From: Paracoccus albicereus
Lineage (GTDB): Bacteria; Pseudomonadota; Alphaproteobacteria; Rhodobacterales; Rhodobacteraceae
Assembly (NCBI RefSeq): GCF_024359525.1
Contig: NZ_JAKZEU010000006.1
Coordinates: 62,001 to 126,000, forward strand
Length of the DNA stretch: 64,000 bases
Direction: 5' to 3'
The notes under the pieces are model-generated. The model ran no database searches and was not told the origin of the DNA. It saw nothing but the letters and a program-made list of their open reading frames with translations. Positions within the stretch are counted from its first letter, which is position 1; every line of letters starts with the position of its first letter. Both the position numbers and the translations under genes were made by a program. Of this stretch, positions 11,576 to 19,801 are shown one piece after another.

Positions 11576-12973
11576 TCAGGCGGCAGCGACGGCGTCGATC
11601 AATGCGCGCTGCAGGATCTTGGCGCGCCGCGTCCAGGTGCTGACGCCCGCCGGCAGTTCCTGACCTTCGGTCGCGGCCCTGCGGTCCAGATCGGCACAGA
11701 AGATGGTGAAGGCGATTTGCCGGCCATCCGCGTCCGTCGCATAACCCGCAAGGTTGGAGACGAAATTCAGCGTCCCGGTCTTCGCCCGGACCGCGGGAGA
11801 CCGGGCGTCCGCGTCGCCGAGGTCTTCGTCCAGCGGATGCGCCTTCATCAGGCGTTGCAGATCCGCGGCCTTTCCCGGCCCCGCCATCACCCGCGCCATC
11901 GTCATCGAGGTGATGCGGCTGTCCGGCGACAGGCCGGAATGATCGGCCAGCACCATCGGATCGCCGATCCCCTTCCCGGCCAGCCAATCACGCATGGCTG
12001 CGCCTGACGCCGCCAGCGTCGATGCGCCGCTGGCGTGCAAGCCGACGACTTCCGCCGTCAGGTTCGTCGAATAGGTCATCATGTCGCGCAGGATCACCTG
12101 CAGGGGCGGGCTTTCGACCGCCGCGACCTCCGATCCCGCGGGCAAGGTGTCGATCACCTCTGGCGTAGGCAGAACCAGCCCACGTGCGCGGCACAGTGTC
12201 TGGAAGACATCGCCCGCATAAAGCTCGGGCAGGCGCACCGGCAGCCAGCGACTGCCCGAGCGGCCCATCGCTGCCCGTGAGACGGCCCAGGATTCCTGCG
12301 CCTCGTCGGCATGATAGGTGAAAAGCACCGCTTGATCCGCGGCGCGCGCGGTCACCGTGTAGGCGCGCGGCGAGTTGGATGCAGCCCGTGCCTCGAGCGA
12401 GATCTGATAGTCGCTGCCTGCCTGCCGCCAGTCCAGATGGACACGGTTGAAATTCAGGATCATTCCCGACAGCGCGGGATTGTAGGCGACATGGATCGCT
12501 TGCTCGGGCGCGATCGACTGGATTGTCGGCAGCGCGCCGCCCCAGACGGCGAAGCGCGCGGGCGAAGGTTCGCCGGCTTTTACAAGCTGATCGGCGAGCA
12601 ACGCAAGATCGTCGGTGCTGAGCACGGGATCGCCGCCCCCGGCCAGCACCAGCATATCGCCGGCGCGGACCACGCGCGTGCGAAAGCGATGGTCCGGCCC
12701 AAGCCTGTCCAGCGCGTAAAGCGTGGTGATCGCTTTCATCGTGCTCGCCGGCGGAAAGGCCTGCGTGCCTAGCATGGCCATAACGTCGCCCGTCGCGGCA
12801 TCGATGGCCGCAAAGCTGACATCGCCCGCCAGCCCCGCCGCGGCGATCAGCGACGTGGGATCGGGCGCGGGGCGCAGTGGTGGCCGGGCACCCAATGCTG
12901 TGGACGAGATCTCTGCGCGCAGCGCGGCCGGTGCCAGGAACGCCCCGATCAGAAACGTCCGGCGATCAAACAT
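11576..12973 (-). CDS. dacB: D-alanyl-D-alanine carboxypeptidase/endopeptidase (PBP4, S13 family)
   Basis: 465-residue periplasmic penicillin-binding protein that trims or cleaves peptidoglycan peptides. The N-terminus ([20 protein letters not shown]) is an export signal with a Tat-like RR. Serine protease motifs are visible: S77-T-M-K80, S302-T-N304 and K398-[10 protein letters not shown] is typical of the S13 family. Start chosen at ATG 12973; an ATG four codons upstream is possible. The 5' end overlaps the end of nadD by 8 nt, so the two are probably translated from one mRNA. Confidence 0.92.
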   Translation of the reverse strand: MFDRRTFLIGAFLAPAALRAEISSTALGARPPLRPAPDPTSLIAAAGLAGDVSFAAIDAATGDVMAMLGTQAFPPASTMKAITTLYALDRLGPDHRFRTRVVRAGDMLVLAGGGDPVLSTDDLALLADQLVKAGEPSPARFAVWGGALPTIQSIAPEQAIHVAYNPALSGMILNFNRVHLDWRQAGSDYQISLEARAASNSPRAYTVTARAADQAVLFTYHADEAQESWAVSRAAMGRSGSRWLPVRLPELYAGDVFQTLCRARGLVLPTPEVIDTLPAGSEVAAVESPPLQVILRDMMTYSTNLTAEVVGLHASGASTLAASGAAMRDWLAGKGIGDPMVLADHSGLSPDSRITSMTMARVMAGPGKAADLQRLMKAHPLDEDLGDADARSPAVRAKTGTLNFVSNLAGYATDADGRQIAFTIFCADLDRRAATEGQELPAGVSTWTRRAKILQRALIDAVAAA

Positions 12974-13583
12974 CGCTGCGTCCATTGCTGCGCTTGCGTC
13001 GGGCGCGGATCGCGCTGGAGGAAAGGTTCGACATCGGAACGTCGATCAGGACCCAGGCCGGCGCCGTCGTCCATGCCAGTTCCCGCGCGCGCCACTCTGG
13101 CAGCCGCCAGCGGCGCATGATCGACGCCGCCCGAGATTGTCGTGCCGAAAGCCGGGTGCCGGGCCGCGCGAAGACCCCGATGGGCACGCGCGCGGCGATC
13201 TCGCGCCATCGCGTCCAACGGTCGAATTGCACCAGATTGTCGCTGCCCATCAGCCAGACGAACGCGACGCCCGGATAGCGCCGCTGCAGCGCCGCGATCG
13301 TGTCGGCGGTCAACCGCGCGCCAAGCCGCGCCTCAAGCCCCGTAACCCTGACCCGAGGATCGGGCATCAAGGCACGAGCTTGCGCGACACGATCTTGCAT
13401 CGGGGCTGGCCCGTGAGCCTTCAGCGGATTGCCCGGACTGACCAGCCACCATACCCGGTCGAGACCGAAGCGGCGCAAAGCCTCCTCGGTGATCATGACA
13501 TGACCTTCATGGGGCGGATCGAAAGACCCACCCAGCAGGCCAATCGTCTGTCCAGGCAGGGCGATGGGGAAATCCGATGACAT
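12966..13583 (-). CDS. nadD: Nicotinate-nucleotide adenylyltransferase
   Basis: 205-residue enzyme of NAD synthesis that converts nicotinate mononucleotide and ATP to deamido-NAD. The nucleotidyltransferase signature [11 protein letters not shown] lies at residues 18-28, and the C-terminal SNLSSSAIR matches the ISSTxIR motif. The start at ATG 13583 gives the usual short lead before the signature; a TTG 12 codons upstream exists. Overlaps dacB by 8 nt. Confidence 0.93.
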   Translation of the reverse strand: MSSDFPIALPGQTIGLLGGSFDPPHEGHVMITEEALRRFGLDRVWWLVSPGNPLKAHGPAPMQDRVAQARALMPDPRVRVTGLEARLGARLTADTIAALQRRYPGVAFVWLMGSDNLVQFDRWTRWREIAARVPIGVFARPGTRLSARQSRAASIMRRWRLPEWRARELAWTTAPAWVLIDVPMSNLSSSAIRARRKRSNGRSDV

Positions 13584-13693
13584 CCGCAAAGGTGTAAAGC
13601 GCGTTGCCCGACCCGCCAAGCGATTACGGGCGGTTTTGCGAAGCGAGCCGGCGACTTGGGCAGCGGCTTACCACCGTCGCGGAATGGTCTCGC

Positions 13694-14779
13694 TCACACT
13701 GGTTCGCCCGCTTCGTCATGGCCGTGCAGGCTGGCCCGCCCGCGCCCCGCATGTTTCGAGCGATAAAGCGCCGCATCCGCCGCCTCCTGCATTTGCTCGA
13801 CCGCCGGGATCGCAAAGCTGGTCGACAAGGCGATCCCGATGCTGGCGGACACCCGGCAGGTCACACCCTCGACCGTGATGGGTTGCTCGATCCCCGCGAT
13901 GATCCGGGCGGCCAATGCCTGCAATGCGGCGGGCGAACCGGCGCCTGACAGGATCAGCACGAATTCATCACCGCCATAGCGCGCGACCGTGTCGTTATTG
14001 CGAGTCTCGCGCAGCAACACCTGCGCCACCTGTCGCAACACCTCATCACCCGCGGCGTGACCGTGCTGGTCGTTGACCTCCTTGAAGAAGTCCAGATCCA
14101 GATGGGCAAGGGCGAACTCCCCCCGGGTTCCTTGCGGCCGAGACGCCTCTACCGACCGCAACGCGACGTTCAGCGCCAGTTCCAGACCGCGCCGGTTGTA
14201 GAGACCCGTCAGCGGATCGGTGAAGGCCTGCACCTCGGCCTGTTCGCGCGCCTCGTCCAAACGAAGGTTGAAACGCGACAATTCGGCCATCACAGCGCGA
14301 TTTGCCTCGTGCAGGAACAAGAGCTCCATCGCCAGTTCGTGCGGCGCGAAGTCGCCGTCGGTCAGACCAAGCTCGCGCACCGCTTCGGCCAGCGCGATGC
14401 CGAAACCGAGGTTCAGAAGAAGCGTGCCGTCGCCCAGTTCGACCCCGTGTCCGCGCAGCGTCAGGCGCGGCCCGCCCAGCATACGCAGAAAGATCCGTTC
14501 GCCCAGATGCGCGGCGTGAAACAGCGTCGCGACATCGTCTTCACCGGTGCTGGGACGGGTCAGTTGAAAGGCATCGCCAAACCGATGCCCATCGGGCGGC
14601 AACAGCTTGCACATGGTCGGCCCGGCCGAAACGATGCTGCCTTCACGCCCCATCTGCAGGTGCATCGGCATTAATTGGGCCAGGGCGAGCGCATCCAGCG
14701 TGGCACCGGGAAACGAGGGCGACTCGACTGCGGGAGCCCTCGCGGTCGTGCCCGAGGTCAGATCCGGTGTGTTCTTCAC
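13694..14779 (-). CDS. HNOBA-GGDEF diguanylate cyclase (H-NOX partner)
   Basis: 361-residue signalling protein. The N-terminal half (about residues 30-155) resembles the H-NOX-associated (HNOBA) PAS-like domain. A short helical linker follows, then a GGDEF domain with intact active site (GGDEF, residues 269-273) and an inhibitory RxxD site at R260-D263. It should therefore make c-di-GMP under feedback control. The start is the GTG at 14779, whose GTGA overlaps the stop of the H-NOX gene by 4 nt, strongly implying a functional pair. No membrane segments; cytoplasmic. Confidence 0.87.
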   Translation of the reverse strand: MKNTPDLTSGTTARAPAVESPSFPGATLDALALAQLMPMHLQMGREGSIVSAGPTMCKLLPPDGHRFGDAFQLTRPSTGEDDVATLFHAAHLGERIFLRMLGGPRLTLRGHGVELGDGTLLLNLGFGIALAEAVRELGLTDGDFAPHELAMELLFLHEANRAVMAELSRFNLRLDEAREQAEVQAFTDPLTGLYNRRGLELALNVALRSVEASRPQGTRGEFALAHLDLDFFKEVNDQHGHAAGDEVLRQVAQVLLRETRNNDTVARYGGDEFVLILSGAGSPAALQALAARIIAGIEQPITVEGVTCRVSASIGIALSTSFAIPAVEQMQEAADAALYRSKHAGRGRASLHGHDEAGEPV

Positions 14780-15360
14780 GATGCCGCCGCTGCGTCAGGA
14801 CCGGTCCATGCGCCGAGCTCGAACTTGCGACCCTCCGCAAACGCATCGTCCGAGATGCGGACAACGACCGCTTCCCCCTCGACCAGTATCAGACCCAATG
14901 CGCCGTAATCGTCCGCCATCGCGCGGATCAACCCGGCCATGACGCTGCGCCATTCAGCGAAACAGCCGGTCATCGCGACGTGGGTGTCCTCACCCTCGCC
15001 GGCAGTGACGCGAATCCGCGGCATGCCGAGGCTTGGGATCACCATCTGGGCGCGCCCGGGCAGCTCGTCCAGCGAATGCAGGAACTCCTGGAAATCGCGC
15101 CCCGAAAATCGCAGAAGACGGCGCACCGGCTCTATCTGTGCCAGCCACGCGCCCAAATCCTCCAGCATCTCCGCCTCGGGCTTGTTGCGCCGCAGCGCCG
15201 CCTGATTGATCAGCGCATGGCTGATCGCATCCGGGTAGTCGCGCATCGTCTGAAAGCCACGCGCGTCGATGCCCGACGCCTCGGCCACGCCGAGCCAGAA
15301 CGCGTCACCATAGGTGCCGCGCAGAAATCCTTCGATCGAGCGATTGATCAAACCGTGCAT
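14776..15360 (-). CDS. H-NOX (haem NO-binding) domain protein lacking the haem histidine
   Basis: 194-residue single-domain protein. The N-terminus MHGLINRSIEGFLRGTYG is diagnostic of the HNOB/H-NOX family, whose members bind NO through haem. In canonical members the haem-ligating histidine lies in an SLxxLHxRV-type segment; here the matching segment is SLDELPGRA, with Pro101. The YxSxR haem-propionate motif is not visible near residues 126-138. It is translationally coupled to the HNOBA-GGDEF cyclase. Haem binding is therefore doubtful. AGAGGG precedes the ATG. Confidence 0.85.
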   Translation of the reverse strand: MHGLINRSIEGFLRGTYGDAFWLGVAEASGIDARGFQTMRDYPDAISHALINQAALRRNKPEAEMLEDLGAWLAQIEPVRRLLRFSGRDFQEFLHSLDELPGRAQMVIPSLGMPRIRVTAGEGEDTHVAMTGCFAEWRSVMAGLIRAMADDYGALGLILVEGEAVVVRISDDAFAEGRKFELGAWTGPDAAAAS

Positions 15361-15416
15361 CTTGCCCTCTGAGGCGAGTAATAGGACAAAAGCGTTAAGA
15401 ATTCGGAAACGCGCGA

Positions 15417-15707
15417 TCAGTCCGCGCTCCACCCCTCGCTCCCCGGTCCCGCAAGAATGGTCCGCGCGCGCATGATCCGGTCGGGCGACAGCCGCGCTGC
15501 CTGCGCAAAATCCAGCAGACGCCTGTCGTCTGCCGTCACGAAATCCAGCACAAAGACCGTGAAATCCGGATCGTGGGCGGCCTGTCTCAGCTGGCTGGCA
15601 TCGATCCCGGCATTGGCCAAAAACTGCTCGCACATCTCGTTGTCGCCCGCGATATGGGCGAGCGCCTGCGTGGCCACATCCTGTGCTGCGGCTTTCTCGT
15701 CGCGCAT
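15417..15707 (-). CDS. DUF3572 family protein
   Basis: 96-residue helical cytoplasmic protein. The pattern ALAHIAGDNEMCEQFLANAGI...DPDFTVFVLDFV matches DUF3572, a small family of Alphaproteobacteria with no known function. It is divergent from the PleD-like gene and precedes the H-NOX pair on the same strand with a 56-bp gap. Confidence 0.85.
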   Translation of the reverse strand: MRDEKAAAQDVATQALAHIAGDNEMCEQFLANAGIDASQLRQAAHDPDFTVFVLDFVTADDRRLLDFAQAARLSPDRIMRARTILAGPGSEGWSAD

Positions 15708-15830
15708 GTTGAACCCTTCCTCGTGCGATGAAGCTTCATGTGTCTCGAAAAGGTGGGGCGAAACACTTTGTTAAAGGTTTGATGCGTATCCTTGAGCAAG
15801 ACAACCAGCAGTTGGGAAGAACGCGTCGTC

Positions 15831-17252
15831 ATGACCGGCCAGATCCTCATCGCAGATGCGCAGGCGACGAACCGAATCACGCTGAAGGTTCGGCTGTCTG
15901 CCGCCTGTTATGACATTCTGACCGCCTCCGGCGTCGATCAGGCGATGCAGGCGGCGGAAACGCAGCGTTGCGACCTCGTGATCGTGGGATCGGGGCTTCC
16001 CGATGATGAGCAGGCTCGGCTTTGCGCCGCGTTGCGTCAGATACCCAGACAGCGCGACATTCCCGTTCTGGTTCTTTGCCGGGACGATATGCGCCTTTCC
16101 GCGCTTCGCGCCGGTGCCAGCGCGGTGCTGGATCCGCAGGGTGACGAATTCATGCTTCTTGCGCGTGTGCGCGGTCTTCTTCGTGACGCGGCACAGGGTC
16201 TGGGGACGCCGCTTGATGCGATATCCGGTTTCGCCGAACCCCGCGCGGAATTCGGCGGGCAGGCAACAGTCGGGCCTGCCGTGGCGCAGCGTATCGCCCT
16301 GATCGCGGACCGCCCGGCGCGGGCGCTGGCGTGGAAATATGCGCTGGCACCGTATCTGGCCCATCGATTGCAGGTCCGCGACCCCGATCAGGCACTGACC
16401 GACGTCGCGGCGGGTCGCGCGGCTGATCTGTACCTGCTCGCCGCCGATATCGATCAGCCGGGCGAAGGTCTGCGGTTGCTGTCCGAACTGCGCTCGCGTC
16501 CTGCCTCACGCCACGCGGCCTTCATCGTCGCCACCCCGACAGAGCGGCCCGATCTGGCGGCTATCGCGCTGGATCTGGGTGCGGGCGACACCGTGCCGCT
16601 TCTGCTGGCCGCGCCCGATCGGATCGAGACGGCGGTCATCGCGATCGACCGTCAGCTTGCGCAGAAGGCGCTGACCGATCAGCGCCGGACAGCCGCAGAG
16701 CGCTCGCTGACCTGGGCCATGACCGATCCGCTCACCGGGCTTTACAATCGCCGCTATGCACTGCCGCGTCTTGCCGAGGCGATGCGCGATGCCCAAACGC
16801 GCGGGTCGGCGCTGTCGGTTTTGGTGATGGACATCGACCGCTTCAAGCAGATCAACGACAGGCATGGTCATGCGGCGGGCGATGCGGCGCTGCGCGAAAC
16901 CGCGTCACGCATCGAACGCGTCGTGGGGCTTTCAGGTCTGGTTGCGCGGATGGGCGGCGAGGAATTCGTGGCGATCCTGCCGGGCGTTTCGGTGCGCGAG
17001 GCCTGCGCACAGGCCGAAGCCATCAGGGCAGAGGTCATGGGGGCAGACATCGCGCTGCCCTTCGAAAAAGCCAAAGGCCCGGTGCGTCTGACGCTGTCGA
17101 TCGGCGTGGCGTCGCTGCGCGAACGCGATCTTTTCGAAGAGGCCGACGCAACGGCCGAGGCGCTGCTGGACCGTGCCGATCGCGCGATGATGGCTGCCAA
17201 GAGCAAAGGCAGGAATCGCGTGATTCCCGATCGGGGGCATATCGCTGCCTGA
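15831..17252 (+). CDS. PleD-like diguanylate cyclase with two degenerate receiver domains
   Basis: 473-residue protein with REC-REC-GGDEF architecture. The first receiver (about 1-120) has Gly53 where the phosphorylated Asp should be (DLVIVGSGLP). The second (about 150-280) has Ala204 there (DLYLLAADID). The cyclase signature is GGEEF at 375-379. The RxxD inhibitory site before it is missing (GLSG in its place). It probably makes c-di-GMP without phosphorylation or product inhibition, though this is inference. ATG 15831 is preceded by GGGAAG; a start 13 codons upstream is possible. Confidence 0.88.
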   Translation: MTGQILIADAQATNRITLKVRLSAACYDILTASGVDQAMQAAETQRCDLVIVGSGLPDDEQARLCAALRQIPRQRDIPVLVLCRDDMRLSALRAGASAVLDPQGDEFMLLARVRGLLRDAAQGLGTPLDAISGFAEPRAEFGGQATVGPAVAQRIALIADRPARALAWKYALAPYLAHRLQVRDPDQALTDVAAGRAADLYLLAADIDQPGEGLRLLSELRSRPASRHAAFIVATPTERPDLAAIALDLGAGDTVPLLLAAPDRIETAVIAIDRQLAQKALTDQRRTAAERSLTWAMTDPLTGLYNRRYALPRLAEAMRDAQTRGSALSVLVMDIDRFKQINDRHGHAAGDAALRETASRIERVVGLSGLVARMGGEEFVAILPGVSVREACAQAEAIRAEVMGADIALPFEKAKGPVRLTLSIGVASLRERDLFEEADATAEALLDRADRAMMAAKSKGRNRVIPDRGHIAA

Positions 17253-17379
17253 CCTGAACAAGGGTGACATCCCGATTGGATTCCAGCGTCGAACTGGCTC
17301 CGCATGGCTCGCGGCACTGGAATTTGTCGCGCTGAAAGCCTAGATAGAAGACGGTTCCACGACAGGCCGAAAACACGCC

Positions 17380-17814
17380 ATGACCCAGACCGTCACTTCA
17401 CGCATTTCCGAAACCGAACGTCCGACCGGCAGGGCCGTGCTTCGCGGCGCCCTCGGTCGCTGCCCTGCTTGCGGCGAGGGTCGGATCTTTTCGTCATTTC
17501 TGAAGGTTCGCGACACGTGCCCCGAATGTGGCGAGGCGCTGCATCATCAGCGCGCCGATGACGGACCGGCCTATCTGACGGTTCTGATTGTCTCGCATCT
17601 GTGCGCACCGGTGCTGCTTTGGGTGTTCGTTGAATGGCGCCCTTCGGTGGCGGTGATGCTGGCGATCTTCGGGATCGGGGCCATCGTTGCATCGCTGGCG
17701 ATGCTGCCGCGGATCAAGGGCGCGCTGGTCGCCTTCCAATGGGCGCGGCGAATGCACGGATTTGGTGGCGACATCGGTCCTGCAACGACCGTGCCTGACC
17801 CCGCCAGCGCGTGA
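17380..17814 (+). CDS. DUF983 zinc-ribbon membrane protein
   Basis: 144-residue protein with two CPxC-type pairs (C28/C31 and C47/C50) that form a probable zinc ribbon. Two membrane helices follow (about residues 64-82 and 87-107). This layout is that of DUF983, an alphaproteobacterial inner-membrane family of unknown function. The last codon overlaps the Nudix start by 4 nt (GTGA), so the two genes are coupled. Confidence 0.88.
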   Translation: MTQTVTSRISETERPTGRAVLRGALGRCPACGEGRIFSSFLKVRDTCPECGEALHHQRADDGPAYLTVLIVSHLCAPVLLWVFVEWRPSVAVMLAIFGIGAIVASLAMLPRIKGALVAFQWARRMHGFGGDIGPATTVPDPASA

Positions 17815-18497
17815 GCGATCAGGGACCGCCCATCCGCGACGCGGCGACGATCATCGCGATCCGTCGCCAACCCGGCCCGCCCGCCGTCTTGATGGGGATG
17901 CGCGGTGCCATGGCCGCCTTCATGCCATCGAAATACGTCTTTCCGGGCGGCGCGGTTGATCCGGGCGATGCTGACCTGCATCTCGCCCGCCCGCTCGCCT
18001 CCTCAGACCAAGCGCGCCTTCTGGCAGAACCGCGTGATGGCGTCACTCCTGACCCTGCGGCGCTCGCTGCCGCCGCGCTGCGTGAACTGGCCGAGGAAAC
18101 GGGGCTGCTGATCGGCCGCTCCGGAGCCGGCTGTCCCCTGCCCGGTTACGCCGAGGCACAGTTGATCCCGGATGCCGGATCGCTGATCTATCTGTTTCGC
18201 GCGATCACGCCGCCGGCACGTCCGCGCCGGTTCGATGCGCGGTTCTTCCTGATCGACGCCGCCGAAATCCACGGCGACCCCGAGGATTTCAGCCGCGCCT
18301 GCGACGAATTGTCGCACCTGCACTGGGTTCCTCTGCCCGAGGCGCGGGCACTGGACCTGCCCTTCATCACAGAGGTCGTCCTGGCCGAATTGGCCGAGCT
18401 TCTGGTCGAGGTCGGTGACGGCCCGCTTCGCGCGCCGGACACGGTGCCGTTCTTCGACAACCGGACCCGCACCCCGCGCTTCTCCCAGATCGCTTAG
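17811..18497 (+). CDS. Nudix hydrolase
   Basis: 228-residue hydrolase of nucleoside diphosphate-linked substrates, exact substrate unknown. The Nudix box is split by a long insertion: GGAVDPGD begins near residue 46, and the catalytic helix AALRELAEETGLL lies at about 88-101. Such an insertion is typical of the NUDT7/NUDT19-like branch. It starts at GTG 17811, overlapping DUF983 by 4 nt. Its stop overlaps the convergent enoyl-CoA hydratase stop by 4 bp. Confidence 0.88.
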   Translation: MSDQGPPIRDAATIIAIRRQPGPPAVLMGMRGAMAAFMPSKYVFPGGAVDPGDADLHLARPLASSDQARLLAEPRDGVTPDPAALAAAALRELAEETGLLIGRSGAGCPLPGYAEAQLIPDAGSLIYLFRAITPPARPRRFDARFFLIDAAEIHGDPEDFSRACDELSHLHWVPLPEARALDLPFITEVVLAELAELLVEVGDGPLRAPDTVPFFDNRTRTPRFSQIA

Positions 18498-19264
18498 CGT
18501 CCGGTGAAGCGCGGTTTTCGCTTTTCCAGAAACGCCGTGACCCCTTCGCGGAAATCGGCGCTGCGCCCGGCTTTGCCCTGCAACTTCGCCTCGAGCTTCA
18601 GCTGATCTTCCAGGTCGTTGTCGAAGCTCGCGGACAGCGCCTCGCGGATCGAGACATAGGCACCGGTCGGTCCATCCGCGATGTGGCGCGCGCGCGCCGC
18701 GACGCCCTGGGCGAATTCGGCGTCCGGCAATGCCTCCCAGATCAGGCCCCAATCGGCGGCCTGCCGCGCCGGGATCTGGTCGGCGAACAGCATCATTCCC
18801 ATGGCACGCGCATGACCCACCGCCCTCGGAATAGCCCATGTTCCGCCTGCATCGGGGATCAGCCCGATCCGGGTAAAGGCCTGCCCGAACACCGCACTTT
18901 CCGCCGCGATCACGACATCGGCGACCAGTGCGAGATTGGCCCCCGCCCCGACCGCGATACCATTCACCGCCGCGATGACCGGCACCGGACAAGAGACGAT
19001 GGCGCGCAGCATCGGCTCGTATTCATCGCGCAACACCGCCTCCAGATCGGCGCTGACCGCACCGTCCGCCAGATCCTGCCCGGAACAGAAACCACGCCCG
19101 GACCCTGTGATGACGACGCACCGCGTACCTTCGGGAAGATCGGTCAACGCCGCCGTGATCTCGGCCCGCATCGTCCGGTTCAGCGCGTTCAGCACGTCGG
19201 GACGGTTCAGGATCAGCGTCGCGATGCCACCCTCGGCGTTGAAGCGGATCGTTTCCTGACTCAT
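18494..19264 (-). CDS. Enoyl-CoA hydratase/isomerase family protein (PaaG-like)
   Basis: 256-residue crotonase-fold enzyme. The oxyanion-hole region GRGFCSGQDLAD (about 76-87) and the second segment AVNGIAVGAGANLAL (about 113-127) are clear. The closest resemblance is to 2-(1,2-epoxy-1,2-dihydrophenyl)acetyl-CoA isomerase (PaaG), but no other phenylacetate genes are nearby, so the substrate is open. ATG 19264 has a full AGGAGG 7 nt upstream. It lies 70 bp behind ccmH and may be read through from the ccm genes. Confidence 0.87.
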   Translation of the reverse strand: MSQETIRFNAEGGIATLILNRPDVLNALNRTMRAEITAALTDLPEGTRCVVITGSGRGFCSGQDLADGAVSADLEAVLRDEYEPMLRAIVSCPVPVIAAVNGIAVGAGANLALVADVVIAAESAVFGQAFTRIGLIPDAGGTWAIPRAVGHARAMGMMLFADQIPARQAADWGLIWEALPDAEFAQGVAARARHIADGPTGAYVSIREALSASFDNDLEDQLKLEAKLQGKAGRSADFREGVTAFLEKRKPRFTGR

Positions 19265-19333
19265 CGTGACCTCCTCTGGCATGTCGGCGGTCATCATGCG
19301 CAGCGAGGCGAGCAAGGCCAGCGCGACGGCGCG

Positions 19334-19801
19334 TCAAGCGCGCGTATCGTCTTCCATCAGCCGGTCGAGACGCGACCGTTCGGCATCGCTCAGTGGGACC
19401 GGCGCGGCAATCTCGCGACGCGAGCGCAGGAAGCTCCACGCGATGATCAGCCCGATCAACGCAAGGATCGGTCCGGCCAGCCACAGGATCAGGTTGCCGC
19501 CACGCGCACGCGGTTCGAACAGGACGAACTCGCCGAAGCGGTCGGTGACCGCGTCGATGACCTCATCGTTGCTGTCGCCGTCCACCAGCCGCTCGCGCAC
19601 GTAAAGTCGCAGGTCCCGGCTGATTGGCGCGTTCGACTCGTCGATGTTCTCGCCCTGGCAAACCGGGCAACGCAGCTTCTGCGAGATTTCCCGCGCGCGT
19701 GATTCAAGCGCAGGATCGTCCAGCACCTCGTCGGGCTGCACGGCCAACGCCGCCGATCCGAGGCTCAACATCAGCGCCAGGATCAATCCGGCACGTTTCA
19801 T
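19334..19801 (-). CDS. ccmH: Cytochrome c maturation protein CcmH (Ccl2/CycL)
   Basis: 155-residue periplasm-facing thiol protein that reduces or presents apocytochrome c for haem ligation. It has a signal peptide (residues 1-20), the conserved LRCPVCQ motif with C45 and C48, and a C-terminal membrane helix (about 103-124). Its ATG overlaps the ccmF stop by 4 nt. Here it is the short CcmH without the TPR CcmI part. Confidence 0.95.
   Translation of the reverse strand: MKRAGLILALMLSLGSAALAVQPDEVLDDPALESRAREISQKLRCPVCQGENIDESNAPISRDLRLYVRERLVDGDSNDEVIDAVTDRFGEFVLFEPRARGGNLILWLAGPILALIGLIIAWSFLRSRREIAAPVPLSDAERSRLDRLMEDDTRA

Noticed and set aside
15385-15410. TTAA half-site before the H-NOX gene
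   Set aside because: Only one half of a CtrA box is present; such half-sites are too common to support control.
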